Origin: Mycolicibacter hiberniae
GTDB lineage: Bacteria; Actinomycetota; Actinomycetes; Mycobacteriales; Mycobacteriaceae
Direction of reading: 5' to 3'
Assembly: GCF_010729485.1 (NCBI RefSeq)
Contig: NZ_AP022609.1
Coordinates: 4,278,001 to 4,342,000 of the forward strand
Length of the DNA: 64,000 bases
The notes under the pieces were generated by a model. That model had not been told where the DNA came from. It searched no databases and worked only from the letters and a program-made list of their open reading frames with translations. Made by a program: the position numbers and the translations under genes. Within the stretch, counting starts at the first letter, position 1; each line of letters begins with the position of its first letter. Of the stretch, positions 8,541 through 18,238 are shown piece by piece.

Positions 8541-9908
8541 TTAACTCCCCGTTGCGGGCTCGATGTTGTGGTTGAGGGTGAACCGGTTGTCCGGGTCCAG
8601 CCGCGCCTTGAGTTCGGCCAGGCGCCGGTAGCCGGCATCGCCGAATGTGGCGCGGATGCGGTCCTGCCCCTCGTCGCCGACGAAGTTCAGGTAGGCGCTT
8701 GCCGGACCCAGCGGACGCAGGATCTCGAAGGCCTGTCCGGCCCACGCCGTGCACCGTGCGCTGTCGGCGGGATCGGTCCAGGTCGCCATCAGGTGAATGA
8801 TGTAGGGGTGCTCGCGGGCGACCACGGCCGTCGACTCCGGCGGAACCCGGCTGGCGTAACCGCCGAGCCGAATCAGGTGCAGCCGGGTCTGCGCCGAGGG
8901 ACGCGACCGCCCCAGCAGCGCGATCCGCCGGATCGCCTCGTCGGTGAGCTCGGTGACGAACAGCGACTTCCAGTAGTTCAGCCAGCCGTACGGCGCGGTG
9001 TAGTCCAGGGCCTGTTGCCAGGTCGAATAATCCAGCTGGTGCTGGACTGCCAGCACCGGTTTGGCCGCCACGCCGCGGACATTGAGCAGCGCGCTCAGGT
9101 CCTCGCTGCCGACCACGTCGGTCCGTGTCGAGCAGCCCAGAACATTGACCAGTGACTGGCCCGTGGTCAGATCGGTCGAGAAGTCCAGAATCGACGCCAG
9201 GTGGTCGCCGGCGTTGTCCATCTGGGCGCGGAAGTGCTTGAGTGCGGCCTCCGCGTCGGTGTCGGGGTAGGACTGCACGCCGGCGGTCACACCATTCACC
9301 GGGTGCAACCGCAGCACGAATTGCGCGACGACACCGAAGTTCCCGCCCCCGCCGCGCAGACCCCACAGCACGTCGGCGTTCTCGGTCTCGCTGACCGAGA
9401 GCACCTCGCCCGACGCCAGCACCACGGTGGCGCCGATCAGGTTGTCGCAGGTCATGCCGTGGGCACGCGAGAGCCACCCGATCCCGCCGCCGAGCGAGAA
9501 CCCGCCGACGCCCGTCGTCGAGACCACCCCGCCCGGGCAGGCCAGCCCGTGCCGGCTGGTCACCGGGTCGACGTCGCCCCAGGTGGCACCGGCATCGACG
9601 TAGGCGATCCGCGCCTCGGGGTCCACCCGCACCCCGCGCATCAGCGTCAGATCGATGACGATGCCGCCGTCGGTGGCCGAGTGGCCGGCGACGCTGTGAC
9701 CACCGCTTCGCACCGCGATCTCGGCGCCGGAGGCCACGGCGTAGCGGACCGCGGCGACGATGTCGTCCTGGGTGCGGCACTGCAGCACCACCTGCGGCCG
9801 CTTGTCGATCAGCCCGTTGAAGACCTGGCGCACCTCGTCGTAGCGGGCGTCACCGGGGTAGACGGCGTCGCCGGCGAAGCCGGGGATGGTGGGGGCGGTG
9901 ACTGTCAT
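8541..9908 (-). CDS. FAD-binding oxidoreductase, berberine-bridge-enzyme-like
   Basis: A 455-residue flavoprotein. The N-terminal PCMH-type FAD domain has SGGHSVAGHS, whose His is the usual covalent FAD attachment point. GVGGFSLGGGIGWLSR and the C-terminal BBE motif (GDAGYRRLAELKARLDP, then NRF) complete the family pattern. A Cys in LACPGG might be a second flavin link, but I cannot align it with certainty. Such enzymes oxidise sugars, alkaloids or secondary metabolites with oxygen. It sits 29 bases downstream of the permease gene and 90 upstream of the amidase. No signal peptide is seen, so it acts in the cytoplasm. Confidence 0.88.
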   Translation of the reverse strand: MTVTAPTIPGFAGDAVYPGDARYDEVRQVFNGLIDKRPQVVLQCRTQDDIVAAVRYAVASGAEIAVRSGGHSVAGHSATDGGIVIDLTLMRGVRVDPEARIAYVDAGATWGDVDPVTSRHGLACPGGVVSTTGVGGFSLGGGIGWLSRAHGMTCDNLIGATVVLASGEVLSVSETENADVLWGLRGGGGNFGVVAQFVLRLHPVNGVTAGVQSYPDTDAEAALKHFRAQMDNAGDHLASILDFSTDLTTGQSLVNVLGCSTRTDVVGSEDLSALLNVRGVAAKPVLAVQHQLDYSTWQQALDYTAPYGWLNYWKSLFVTELTDEAIRRIALLGRSRPSAQTRLHLIRLGGYASRVPPESTAVVAREHPYIIHLMATWTDPADSARCTAWAGQAFEILRPLGPASAYLNFVGDEGQDRIRATFGDAGYRRLAELKARLDPDNRFTLNHNIEPATGS

Positions 9909-9937
9909 TGCATCCTTAACTGGTCAGCGCGGCGAAC

Positions 9938-12469
9938 TCACTCGTCGCGGAGCTCGGTCGCCGGGGTGGACCGCGTGCTCTTCCAAGCGGGAATGATCGC
10001 CGCGAAGACCGCGGCGACGGTGGCCAGTACGGCGTAGATCACCGCATCGGTCCAGGGGAATACCAGGGGAGTGACCAGGCCGACGTTGACGACGGCCGCC
10101 CGCCGCACCGCCTCGGAGATGGCGATCGAGAGCACCGCGCCGAACAGACCGCCCGCCGCACCGGCGACGACCGCCTCGATGGTGGTGATGCTGAACACCC
10201 GAACCCGGGTGGCGCCCAGCGCCTGGATCAGCGCCACTTCCCGTCGGCGCCGGATGCCGACCAGCAGCAGCGTCGACAGCACCGAGATGAAGGCGATCGC
10301 CAGCAGGCCGTACTTGAGGGTGTTCAGCGGCGTCAGGTAGCGGCCGATGGAGGCGGCGATGTCGGCGGCATAACCGTCGGTGTCGACCGCGGTCACCGGT
10401 TGGTCGAACTCCGCGGCTCTGATGGTGTCGATGACTTGGGCGGCGGTGAAGCCGGCCGCCGGGGTGGCGAAGACCAGGCCGGCGGGCTGGGGGCCGTAGA
10501 TCTGTTCGGCGACGGAGTAGGGCATGTAGATGCGCCGGCCGCCGTACTCGGGAGTGGCCACGATGGTGCCGATGCTCATAGCCTGAGCGTCAAGTCCACT
10601 GCCGAATACAAGAGTGTCACCGATGTGGAGATTCTTCTCCCGCGCCAGAACGCTGCCGAGGACGACCTGATTGGCTTTCTGACTGTCCTCCGGGGATTGT
10701 CCGGCGAGCAATCCGAACGGAAATGTCGGCCGGTCCTGGGCCTGAATATGCGCCAGCGAGCCGTCTTTGAGGCTGATCTCGATTTCAGCCATGCGTTCGA
10801 TCTTTTCCACCCCGGTCAGCGAGCTCAGTTTGTTGACCGTCTGGGGCGCGAATCGGGCGTCGATCGGCCCGTAGTCGGCGAACTGCGTCGTGGTGATGGC
10901 GATGCGGCCGTCCGCCTGCGAGGTCGCCACCTTGGTGGCCCCGATGTGGATCGCCACCAGGAATCCTGACAGCAGGATTGCGACCACCACGGGCACTGCG
11001 ATGGCTCCTGAGATGGCCGCGGTGCGGGACCGGTCCGAGCGCAGGGCATTGAGCGCGATGGTCAACGTCGCTCCGTGCGACCGGTCCGGTTTCGGCCGCA
11101 GGCTGGTGATCGCCTGCGCGCTCAGGTATGCGGTGGCCAGCAGCAGGCCGATGAGCGCGACGACCGCGCCGGCGTCGGCGATGACGGCCTGCCAGGCCAC
11201 CAGCGCGCCGGACAGCGTCGCCAGCCGTGCCGCGATCACCCCGGTGAGGCCGATCGCCAGCAGCAGCAGCGCCTTGAACCAGATCTTGCGCTGAGTGGTC
11301 TGTTCCTGTGCCGCCCGTCCGGACAACTCGGCCGCGATGGGGGTGTTGGACGCCGAGACCGCGGGGCCGATCGCGGCCCCGACCGCCAGGAAGAGGCCGG
11401 CCAGCACGCCGACGATCAGGATGGCCGGCTTGAGGATCACCGGGACGGTGACGCCGACAAAACGTTCGGTCAGTTCACTGGCGCTGGCCACGATGGGTTC
11501 GGAGATCACGATCCCGGTCAGCACACCCATCGCCGAGCCCACGGCTCCCAACAGGGCGGCCTCACTGAGGAAGCCGGTCATGATCGACGCCGGTGAGGCG
11601 CCCAGCGCAGAGGCGATTGCGATCTCGCGGCGCCGCTCCTCGACCGAGAGCCGGGTGATCTGGGTGATCAGGATGACTCCGACGCCGATCGAGATCAGGG
11701 CGAAGATACCCAGCAGCGGCAGCAGAACGTCATTGACGTTGTAGCCCCGCGCGGGCTCGCTGCGGGGCTGCACGCTGTAGGTGGGACCGAGGGTGGTCTT
11801 CAACCGCTGCTGGACCTCGCCGGCATCGGCGTCTTTGTCCAGGGTCACGTACAGCATGTCCACCCGGTCGCCGCGGGCGAACTGCACCTTCGCCATGCTC
11901 AGCGGCAGCACCGCGACCAGGCCGTTGTTGACCTCGTCGAGGTCGGACACCCGCTGGAACTTCTCCAGCGACAACTGCCCGACGTCGGTGACCAGGGCCG
12001 CGGAGTCGTCCAGGGCGTCCCCCAGCGACTTCGAGATCGCCGGCGGCGGCTCCTGCTGTCCGGCCTGGCAGACCTTGGGGTCGACGATCCACTGCGCCGA
12101 GCAGTCCACGCCCAGACCCAGGCCGAAACTGTCCTTGCCGTCGGTGCGGATCATCGTCACGCCGCGGATGACGGGCACCACGGCCGCCACCCCGGGCACG
12201 GCCCGGGAGTCTTCGACGACGGCGGGACTGATGCCGCCGCGGGTGGCCGCACCGATCACCCGCAGGGGTGCGGGACCGGCGATCTGATAGCCGACGTCCT
12301 CGACGGCCTTGGAGACGCTGGTGACCTCGATCATGACGGCCACCACGACGGCGACGCCGCCGCCGAGCGAGAATGCGGCCAGCGCCGCCCGGAATGCGTG
12401 TTTACGAACAGCGCGGAAGTTGATTATCCGGAGCAGTCCGAATGTCGCGGCTAATGTTCCGCGAGCCAT
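9938..12469 (-). CDS. ABC transporter permease, FtsX/MacB type, two FtsX domains
   Basis: An 843-residue membrane protein. One N-terminal membrane helix (about 28-48) precedes a large extracytoplasmic domain. A first FtsX unit with helices near 255-280, 310-330 and 345-375 follows, then central helices, a second extracytoplasmic domain, and a second FtsX unit in the last 130 residues. This is the duplicated ten-helix form, unlike the four-helix MacB. The start overlaps the ATPase gene by 19 bases. These systems use ATP to drive lipid, peptide or small-molecule export or periplasmic work; the cargo is unknown. Confidence 0.9.
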   Translation of the reverse strand: MARGTLAATFGLLRIINFRAVRKHAFRAALAAFSLGGGVAVVVAVMIEVTSVSKAVEDVGYQIAGPAPLRVIGAATRGGISPAVVEDSRAVPGVAAVVPVIRGVTMIRTDGKDSFGLGLGVDCSAQWIVDPKVCQAGQQEPPPAISKSLGDALDDSAALVTDVGQLSLEKFQRVSDLDEVNNGLVAVLPLSMAKVQFARGDRVDMLYVTLDKDADAGEVQQRLKTTLGPTYSVQPRSEPARGYNVNDVLLPLLGIFALISIGVGVILITQITRLSVEERRREIAIASALGASPASIMTGFLSEAALLGAVGSAMGVLTGIVISEPIVASASELTERFVGVTVPVILKPAILIVGVLAGLFLAVGAAIGPAVSASNTPIAAELSGRAAQEQTTQRKIWFKALLLLAIGLTGVIAARLATLSGALVAWQAVIADAGAVVALIGLLLATAYLSAQAITSLRPKPDRSHGATLTIALNALRSDRSRTAAISGAIAVPVVVAILLSGFLVAIHIGATKVATSQADGRIAITTTQFADYGPIDARFAPQTVNKLSSLTGVEKIERMAEIEISLKDGSLAHIQAQDRPTFPFGLLAGQSPEDSQKANQVVLGSVLAREKNLHIGDTLVFGSGLDAQAMSIGTIVATPEYGGRRIYMPYSVAEQIYGPQPAGLVFATPAAGFTAAQVIDTIRAAEFDQPVTAVDTDGYAADIAASIGRYLTPLNTLKYGLLAIAFISVLSTLLLVGIRRRREVALIQALGATRVRVFSITTIEAVVAGAAGGLFGAVLSIAISEAVRRAAVVNVGLVTPLVFPWTDAVIYAVLATVAAVFAAIIPAWKSTRSTPATELRDE

Positions 12470-13248
12470 GTCACATTATTTGCCGCGTGAACCATTCCGC
12501 TGTCGGTCTCGATTTCACCGTCGAGTAAGGAAACGAGACGCGGAGCGTCGTCAGCTATTTTTCGATCGTGAGTCACCAGAACAATTGTCTGGCCGGCTGC
12601 ATTCAGGTTGTACAAGGCGTCGATAACGCGTTGCCCATTTACGGTGTCCAGGTTGCCGGTCGGCTCATCGGCGAGAATCACGTCGGGTTTCATGAAAAGT
12701 GCCCGCGCGACCGCAACCCGCTGTTGCTCGCCGCCGGACAATTCCGACGGGACGCGCTTGGACTTGGTCGCCAGGCCGACCTGCTCGAGCAGGCTCATCG
12801 CATGGGCGTGCTGCGAACGGCCCGATTTGCCCGCCAACAGGCCCGGGAGCATCACGTTCTCGACCACCGACAGTCCCGCCAGAAGATTGAAGGCTTGGAA
12901 GACGTAACCGAGCGTCTGGCATCGCACGGCGGCCAATTGCCGGCGCGAGAGCTGTGAGACGCACTGGCCGTTGATCAGGACGTCACCGCTGGTGGGCGTG
13001 TCCAGCAGCCCCAGAATGCTCAACAAGGTGGACTTGCCCGAGCCGGACGGCCCGACCATGGCGACGAATTCTCCGCGCGTTATCTGGATATCGATGTTGC
13101 GCAAAATCGGCGTCGCGGTATCGCCCTGACCGAACTGTTTGTTGAGTTTGCGCGCTTCGAGGACCACGGGAGGCCTGAGAACGGCCGACGGCGTGTGTCC
13201 GTTCCGGGCGAGCTCCATATCCATGGTGTGCATCTCGGTCCTGATCAT
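12451..13248 (-). CDS. ABC transporter ATP-binding protein, LolD/MacB type
   Basis: A 265-residue ATPase with Walker A GPSGSGKST, signature LSGGEQQR, Walker B VILADE and H-loop THD. The family pattern (LDTPTSGDVLING, then FQAFNLL) marks the LolD/MacB/FtsE branch that pairs with FtsX permeases, here the next gene, which overlaps it. I chose the ATG at 13246-13248 because a GGAGA lies just upstream; an in-frame start 24 bases further out and ATGs further in are less well placed. It is first in a likely four-gene unit: ATPase, permease, flavoprotein, amidase. Confidence 0.9.
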   Translation of the reverse strand: MIRTEMHTMDMELARNGHTPSAVLRPPVVLEARKLNKQFGQGDTATPILRNIDIQITRGEFVAMVGPSGSGKSTLLSILGLLDTPTSGDVLINGQCVSQLSRRQLAAVRCQTLGYVFQAFNLLAGLSVVENVMLPGLLAGKSGRSQHAHAMSLLEQVGLATKSKRVPSELSGGEQQRVAVARALFMKPDVILADEPTGNLDTVNGQRVIDALYNLNAAGQTIVLVTHDRKIADDAPRLVSLLDGEIETDSGMVHAANNVTWLAEH

Positions 13249-13399
13249 GAATCTCCGGCGGGCTCGTAACACTACGATGATGCCCGCGTTGGGCGCGTTT
13301 TCTCAATTCGTTACGCACTCCGCGAAGTTGGTGCGCTACGCGGCGCTGCGGCTGATCATAGGCGACGCAGGTCGCTGCCGAAAATCGTTCGGCGCGCGA

Positions 13400-13435
13400 C
13401 CGCGGTGCCCACCCGCGGCTGAGCGGGAACCCGCT
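13400..13435 (-). terminator. Hairpin pair, possible terminator of the Rv0495c-like gene
   Basis: Two inverted repeats lie just past the stop at 13447 on the minus strand. AGCGGG/CCCGCT (13422-13435) has only two bases between its arms, and CCGCGG arms bracket 13400-13418. There is no T tract, as is common in mycobacteria. The role is inferred from position. Confidence 0.35.
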
Positions 13436-13446
13436 GCCCGTCGCGC

Positions 13447-14241
13447 TCAGCTGGGCCGCGCGGCCCGGGTGGCGGGGTGAATGGCCACTAGGCCCAGTTC
13501 GTTGCGCCGCTGGCAGATCGCCGCCAATTCGGCGTAGGCCGTGGCGCCCAGCAGCTCGGTCAGCTCGGGCGCCAGGCTCTGCCAGACCTGGCGGGTGCCG
13601 ATGTGGGTCGCCGGGTCGCCGGTGCAGTACCAGTTCAGGTCCTCGCCGCCAGGACCCCACCCGCGCCGGTCGAACTCGGTGATCGTGGTCTTGAGGATCT
13701 CGCTGTCGTCGGGGCGGGTGACCCATTCCTGGCTGCGGCGGATCGGCAGCTGCCAGCAGACCTCGGGCTTCATCGTCAGGGGCTCCACGCCCAACCGGAC
13801 GGCCTTGATGTGCAGGGCACAGCCCGCTCCGGCGGCGAAGCCGGGCCGGTTCAGGAAGATGCAGGCACCCTTGACCGTCCGGGTGCGCAGCTGCTCCTCG
13901 CCGTCGTTCTCGTCGTATTCCAGATAGCCCTTGCGGCCCAGGCCCTTGTCGCGCAGCTGCCAGTCGGCATCGGTGAGCTTGGCCACGGCGTCATCGAGGT
14001 TGGCCCGGTCGTCGTCGTCGCACAGGAACGCGCCGTGCGAGCAGCACCCGTCGTCGGGGCGGCCGGCCAGGATGCCCCGGCAGGCGGGGGTCCCGAAGAC
14101 GCAGGTCCAGCGGGACAGCAGCCAGGTCAGGTCGGCGGCGATCAGGTGCTCGGGGTTGTCGGGGTCGTAGAACTCCACCCACTCGCGGGGGAAGTCCAGG
14201 CCGACCTCCCCGGGGTGGGAGCGAGGCTGCTCGGGGGTCAC
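13447..14241 (-). CDS. Conserved cysteine-rich protein, Rv0495c-like
   Basis: A 264-residue soluble protein without a signal peptide. Its cysteines are arranged in conserved-looking clusters: [35 protein letters not shown] and PEVCWQLP. The pattern resembles the metal or Fe-S binding YkgJ/DUF3109-like proteins. In M. tuberculosis the homologue Rv0495c sits divergently next to ppx1, exactly as here, with 71 bases between the start codons. The biochemical function is not known to me; cofactor binding is inferred from the cysteines. Confidence 0.85.
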   Translation of the reverse strand: MTPEQPRSHPGEVGLDFPREWVEFYDPDNPEHLIAADLTWLLSRWTCVFGTPACRGILAGRPDDGCCSHGAFLCDDDDRANLDDAVAKLTDADWQLRDKGLGRKGYLEYDENDGEEQLRTRTVKGACIFLNRPGFAAGAGCALHIKAVRLGVEPLTMKPEVCWQLPIRRSQEWVTRPDDSEILKTTITEFDRRGWGPGGEDLNWYCTGDPATHIGTRQVWQSLAPELTELLGATAYAELAAICQRRNELGLVAIHPATRAARPS

Positions 14242-14312
14242 GAAACTCCACGCTAGACCAGAAATTCACGTTGCCTCACATCGTCTGGGCCGCGCACCAC
14301 TAAGTTGGTTGG

Positions 14313-15299
14313 GTGCGATTAGGGGTGCTCGACGTCGGCAGCAACACCGTCCACCTGCTGGTGGTCGATGCCCACCGTGGTGGCCACCCGACGCCCATGA
14401 GCTCCACCAAGGCCACGTTGCGCCTGGCTGAGGCGACGGACAGCTCCGGCAAGATCACCCGGCGCGGTGCCGACAAGCTGGTCTCCACGGTCAGCGAATT
14501 CGCCACGATCGCAGCGAGTTCGGGTTGTGCGGAGCTGGTGGCGTTCGCCACCTCCGCGGTGCGCGACGCGTCCAATTCCGAGGACGTGCTGGCCCGGGTG
14601 CGGGCTGAGGCCGGGGTGGAACTGCAGGTACTGGCCGGCGAGGACGAGTCCCGGCTGACGTTCCTGGCGGTGCGGCGCTGGTTCGGCTGGAGCGCCGGGC
14701 GGATCAACAACCTCGACATCGGCGGCGGTTCCCTGGAGATGTCCAGCGGTGTCGACGAGGAGCCGGACGTGGCGCTGTCGCTGCCGTTGGGTGCCGGACG
14801 GCTCACCCGGGAGTGGCTGACCGAGGACCCCCCCGGCCGGCGCCGGGTGGCGATGCTGCGCGACTGGCTGGACACGGAGCTGGCGCCCGCGGCCGCAGCC
14901 GTGCTGGACGCCGGTCCGCCCGATCTGGCGGTAGCCAGCTCCAAGACATTTCGTTCGCTGGCGCGGCTCACCGGCGCCGCTCCCTCGGCGGCCGGGCCGC
15001 GGGTACGGCGCACATTGACCGCCACCGGCCTTAGGCAGCTCATATCATTTATCTCTAGGATGACCACGGCTGATCGGGCCGAATTGGAAGGGGTGAGCGC
15101 CGAGCGGGCGCCACAGATCGTGGCAGGCGCGCTGGTGGCGGAAGCGAGCATGCGAGCGCTGTCGATCGAAACAGTGGAGATTTGCCCGTGGGCGCTGCGG
15201 GAAGGCTTGATCCTGCGCCGACTCGACAGTGAAGCCGACGGCGTCACTCTCTTCGGATCCCCTTCGATGGGGCTGGCCCGCCAGGGAGGGGACCGATGA
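14313..15299 (+). CDS. ppx1: Exopolyphosphatase / Ppx-GppA family phosphatase (Rv0496-like)
   Basis: A 328-residue protein of the ASKHA fold. Phosphate-binding loops are [12 protein letters not shown] at the N terminus and [12 protein letters not shown] near residue 135. The enzyme removes terminal phosphates from polyphosphate, and some members also act on pppGpp. It lacks the C-terminal HD extension of E. coli Ppx. The GTG at 14313 starts directly on the conserved [12 protein letters not shown]. The next gene begins in an ATGA overlap with its stop, so the pair is coupled. Confidence 0.94.
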   Translation: MRLGVLDVGSNTVHLLVVDAHRGGHPTPMSSTKATLRLAEATDSSGKITRRGADKLVSTVSEFATIAASSGCAELVAFATSAVRDASNSEDVLARVRAEAGVELQVLAGEDESRLTFLAVRRWFGWSAGRINNLDIGGGSLEMSSGVDEEPDVALSLPLGAGRLTREWLTEDPPGRRRVAMLRDWLDTELAPAAAAVLDAGPPDLAVASSKTFRSLARLTGAAPSAAGPRVRRTLTATGLRQLISFISRMTTADRAELEGVSAERAPQIVAGALVAEASMRALSIETVEICPWALREGLILRRLDSEADGVTLFGSPSMGLARQGGDR

Positions 15300-16291
15300 C
15301 TGGACCCAAGCCCGACCCACGCGACGTCGAGACGCGGCCGATCTCGGTTGCCGAACTGCTCGCCAAGAACGGCACCATCGGTTCGCCGCCGGTGTCCGGA
15401 CGGCGCCGCCGCAGGCGCGGCAACGCCGACGCCGTCACGGTGGCGGAGCTGACCGGCGAGATCCCGATCATCCGGGACACGGCCCCACCCGAGACCGAGG
15501 CCGGCCCGCCGGCCGCCGCCGACGGCGCGCCGAGCGGTGCGCTGCCCCTCGGCCCGGCACCCGGCTTCGTCGAGGACGACCGACCCCCGACCGGTCCGCG
15601 GCCGGCGCAGCGGGCCGAACCCGCCCGGCGGCCGGTGGCCGAGCCGCGCTGGCCCAAGTCGCCGCCACAGCTGCCGCAGGAGTCCGGCCGTCCCGAGCAG
15701 AGCGAGTATCCCCGGCCGCTGCGCCGGCGGGACCCCGTAGCCGCACCGGACGGTCCGCCGGCCGAGATTCGGCCGACGGGCTCGGGCGCCGAGGGGATGC
15801 GGCCCGACCCGGTCGACACCTACACCGACATCGCCGTCGACGTGATGGACGCCGACGTCCGCGACGCGGGCCTGCCGAGCGGGGACTCCGCATTCGTCCG
15901 GTCGTTTTTGACCAAGGGCGGCTCCGCCGGCCGCGCGGTGCAACCTGCCCGGGAAGACGAGGGCGCCGACGAAGCCACGGTGGCCGCGCAGGCCGCCGCG
16001 GGCGAGGAGGCGGCCGAGGACTACGCAGGGCGGCCTGGCCTGGTGGGCGCCGCGCTGGTGGTGCTGCAGTCGATCCTGGCGGTGGCCTTCGGTGGCGGCC
16101 TGTTCATCGCTTTCGACCAGCTGTGGCAGTGGAACAGCATCGTGGCCCTGGTGCTCACCGTCCTGGTCACTTTGGGCCTGGTGGCGGCGGTGCAGGTGGT
16201 CCGCAAGACCTCCGACATCGTCAGCACTTTGATCGCTGTCGCGGTCGGTTTGTTGGTCACACTGGGGCCGCTGGCACTGCACGCCAATTAG
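15296..16291 (+). CDS. Conserved membrane protein, Rv0497-like
   Basis: A 331-residue protein with a long hydrophilic Pro/Ala/Arg-rich N-terminal region (about 1-245) that is probably disordered and cytoplasmic. Three hydrophobic segments form the C-terminal 90 residues ([44 protein letters not shown]). The ATG overlaps the ppx1 stop as ATGA. Order and layout match M. tuberculosis Rv0497. No catalytic motif is visible and the function is unknown. Confidence 0.88.
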   Translation: MTGPKPDPRDVETRPISVAELLAKNGTIGSPPVSGRRRRRRGNADAVTVAELTGEIPIIRDTAPPETEAGPPAAADGAPSGALPLGPAPGFVEDDRPPTGPRPAQRAEPARRPVAEPRWPKSPPQLPQESGRPEQSEYPRPLRRRDPVAAPDGPPAEIRPTGSGAEGMRPDPVDTYTDIAVDVMDADVRDAGLPSGDSAFVRSFLTKGGSAGRAVQPAREDEGADEATVAAQAAAGEEAAEDYAGRPGLVGAALVVLQSILAVAFGGGLFIAFDQLWQWNSIVALVLTVLVTLGLVAAVQVVRKTSDIVSTLIAVAVGLLVTLGPLALHAN

Positions 16292-16308
16292 CCGGTCAGT
16301 ATTAAGCC

Positions 16309-17151
16309 GTGCGCCCTGCCATCAAAGTCGGATTGTCGACCGCATCGGTCTACCCGCTGCGGACTGAGGCAGCCTTCGAATACGCGGCCCGGCTCGGCTA
16401 CGACGGCGTCGAACTGATGGTGTGGGGCGAGTCGGTCAGCCAGGACGTCGGAGCCGTCCGGCGACTGTCCCGCAAGTATGGGGTGCCCGTGCTGTCGGTG
16501 CACGCGCCGTGCCTGTTGATCTCCCAACGGGTTTGGGGCCCGAACCCGATTCCCAAGCTGGAACGCAGCGTTCGGGCCGCCGAAGAGCTCGACGCCCAAA
16601 CGGTTGTGGTGCATCCGCCGTTTCGCTGGCAGCGGCGCTACGCCGAGGGCTTCAGCGATCAGGTCGCGGAATTGGAGTCCGGCAGCGGCGTGGCGATAGC
16701 GGTGGAGAACATGTTCCCCTTCCGGGCCGACCGCTTCTTCGGCGCCGACCAGTCCCGCGAGCGGATGCGGCGCCGTGGCGGCGGACCCGGAGCGGGTATC
16801 TCGGCATTCGCGCCGTCCCACGACCCCCTCGACGGAAACCACGCGCACTTCACCCTGGACCTCTCCCACACCGCAACCGCAGGAGCCGACGGGTTGGAGA
16901 TGGCCCAACGGATGGGTTCCGGTCTGACGCATCTGCACCTGTGCGACGGCACCGGCCTGCCGGCCGATGAGCATCTGGTGCCCGGACGCGGCGACCAGCC
17001 AGTCGCCGAAGTGTGCCAACTGTTGGCCGCCAGCGACTTCACCGGCCACGTGGTGCTGGAGGTGACGACCTCGCAGGCACGCTCGCCGCAGGAGCGCGAG
17101 GCGCTGCTGACCGAGTCGCTGCAGTTCGCCCGGACGCATCTGCTGCGCTGA
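16309..17151 (+). CDS. Sugar phosphate isomerase/epimerase family TIM-barrel protein (Rv0498-like)
   Basis: A 280-residue xylose-isomerase-like TIM barrel. The strand motifs expected to carry metal ligands and active-site residues are VVVHPPF, AVENMFP, HFTLDLSHT, LTHLHLCDG and VVLEV. The GTG at 16309 gives the conserved IKVGLSTASVYP start. It lies 17 bases after the Rv0497-like gene in the same direction. The natural substrate is not known; homologous endonuclease IV proteins share the fold, but the short length and neighbours favour the isomerase-like group. Confidence 0.88.
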   Translation: MRPAIKVGLSTASVYPLRTEAAFEYAARLGYDGVELMVWGESVSQDVGAVRRLSRKYGVPVLSVHAPCLLISQRVWGPNPIPKLERSVRAAEELDAQTVVVHPPFRWQRRYAEGFSDQVAELESGSGVAIAVENMFPFRADRFFGADQSRERMRRRGGGPGAGISAFAPSHDPLDGNHAHFTLDLSHTATAGADGLEMAQRMGSGLTHLHLCDGTGLPADEHLVPGRGDQPVAEVCQLLAASDFTGHVVLEVTTSQARSPQEREALLTESLQFARTHLLR

Positions 17152-17191
17152 GCAACACCAGACGTTCGCCGAGAACCCAGGGAGGCCCCGC

Positions 17192-18019
17192 GTGACCTCG
17201 TCCACGCTGTTCACCGACGCCATGGCCTTGGAGCCGATAGCCGGTCACCACGGCGACGATGTCGCAGTGTTCGCCGGTGCGCTCAACGAACACTGGACCA
17301 TCGGCCCCAAGGTGCACGGCGGAGCGATGCTGGCGTTGTGCGCCAAGGCCGCGCGCACCGCGCACGGCGGGGGACTGCAGCCCGTTGCGGTGTCCGCCAG
17401 CTATCTGTGGGCCCCCGACCCCGGTCCGATGCAGTTGGTGGCGACGATCCGCAAGCGCGGCCGCCGCGTCAGCCTCGTCGACGTCGAACTCAACCAGGGG
17501 GAGCGCACCGCGGTGCGCGCGGTCATCACACTCAGCGAGCCGGAGCACGAGGCGCCGCCGCTGCTGTCGTTCAACCCGGTGGTGCCGCTGATGACACCGG
17601 AGCCGCCGCCCGGGCTGCAGCCGATCGGTCCCGGGCACCCGATGGAGCACATCGTGCACCTGGCCCACGGCTGCGACATCCGCCCGGCGCTGACCACGCT
17701 CGGCCCACGCTCCGACGGGGGCCCGCCGGTGATCGAGATGTGGGTGCGGCCTAAGGGCACCGCGCCCGATGTGCTGTTCGCACTGCTGTGCGGGGACGTG
17801 TCGGCGCCGGTGACCTACGCCGTCAATCGCACCGGCTGGGCGCCCACCGTGCAGCTCACCGCCTACCTGCGGGCGGTCCCGGCCGACGGGTGGCTGCGGG
17901 TGATCTGCAGCTGCGTGCAGATCGGTCAGGACTGGTTCGACGAGGACCACACCGTCGTCGACTGCAAGGGCCGAATCGTGGTGCAGTCGCGTCAGCTGGC
18001 GATGGTTCCCGCGCGGTAG
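17192..18019 (+). CDS. Acyl-CoA thioesterase-like double-hotdog protein (Rv0499-like)
   Basis: A 275-residue protein with two hotdog halves, as in TesB-type or acyl-CoA thioesterase-like proteins. Hallmarks are KVHGGAMLALCA at the first helix, SASYLWAP, and a second half with ISTWVRP-like EMWVRPKG and QLTAYLRA. It would hydrolyse or bind an acyl-CoA. The GTG start at 17192 has GGGAGG nine to ten bases upstream. It precedes the repeat tract and proC, as in the M. tuberculosis order. Confidence 0.83.
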   Translation: MTSSTLFTDAMALEPIAGHHGDDVAVFAGALNEHWTIGPKVHGGAMLALCAKAARTAHGGGLQPVAVSASYLWAPDPGPMQLVATIRKRGRRVSLVDVELNQGERTAVRAVITLSEPEHEAPPLLSFNPVVPLMTPEPPPGLQPIGPGHPMEHIVHLAHGCDIRPALTTLGPRSDGGPPVIEMWVRPKGTAPDVLFALLCGDVSAPVTYAVNRTGWAPTVQLTAYLRAVPADGWLRVICSCVQIGQDWFDEDHTVVDCKGRIVVQSRQLAMVPAR

Positions 18020-18022
18020 CTC

Positions 18023-18222
18023 CGCCGCGCCGGGCTCCGCCGCGCTTGCGATCGCCCGGTGTTGTTGCGGGCGACCCGCCGCGCTCGGCTCCGCCGCGCT
18101 TGCGATCGCCCGGTGTTGTTGCGGGCGACCCGCCGCGCTCGGCTCCGCCGCGCTTGCGATCGCCCGGTGTTGTTGCGGGCGACCCGCCGCGCTCGGCTCC
18201 GCCGCGCTTGCGATCGCCCGGT
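18023..18222. repeat. 54-bp tandem repeat, about 3.7 copies
   Basis: The marker word CTTGCGATCGCCCGGT starts at 18045, 18099, 18153 and 18207, an exact 54-base period. The intact units are essentially identical; the first is diverged at its left end. The tract fills the gap between the thioesterase stop (18019) and proC (18239). Because 54 is a multiple of 3 all frames stay open across it, which produces long spurious reading frames. The placement is like mycobacterial MIRU/VNTR loci, so copy number is expected to vary between strains. Confidence 0.93.
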
Positions 18223-18238
18223 CTGACATGCTGTCGCC

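Noticed and set aside
14300..16282. 660-codon minus-strand frame opposite ppx1 and the membrane gene
   Set aside because: It is Arg/Gly/Ser-rich shadow coding; both plus-strand genes have clear homologues and coupled starts.
18023..18222. CRISPR-like array or repetitive protein from the 54-bp repeat
   Set aside because: The units are contiguous with no unique spacers and no cas genes. The 18-residue repeating product exists only because the unit length is a multiple of 3.
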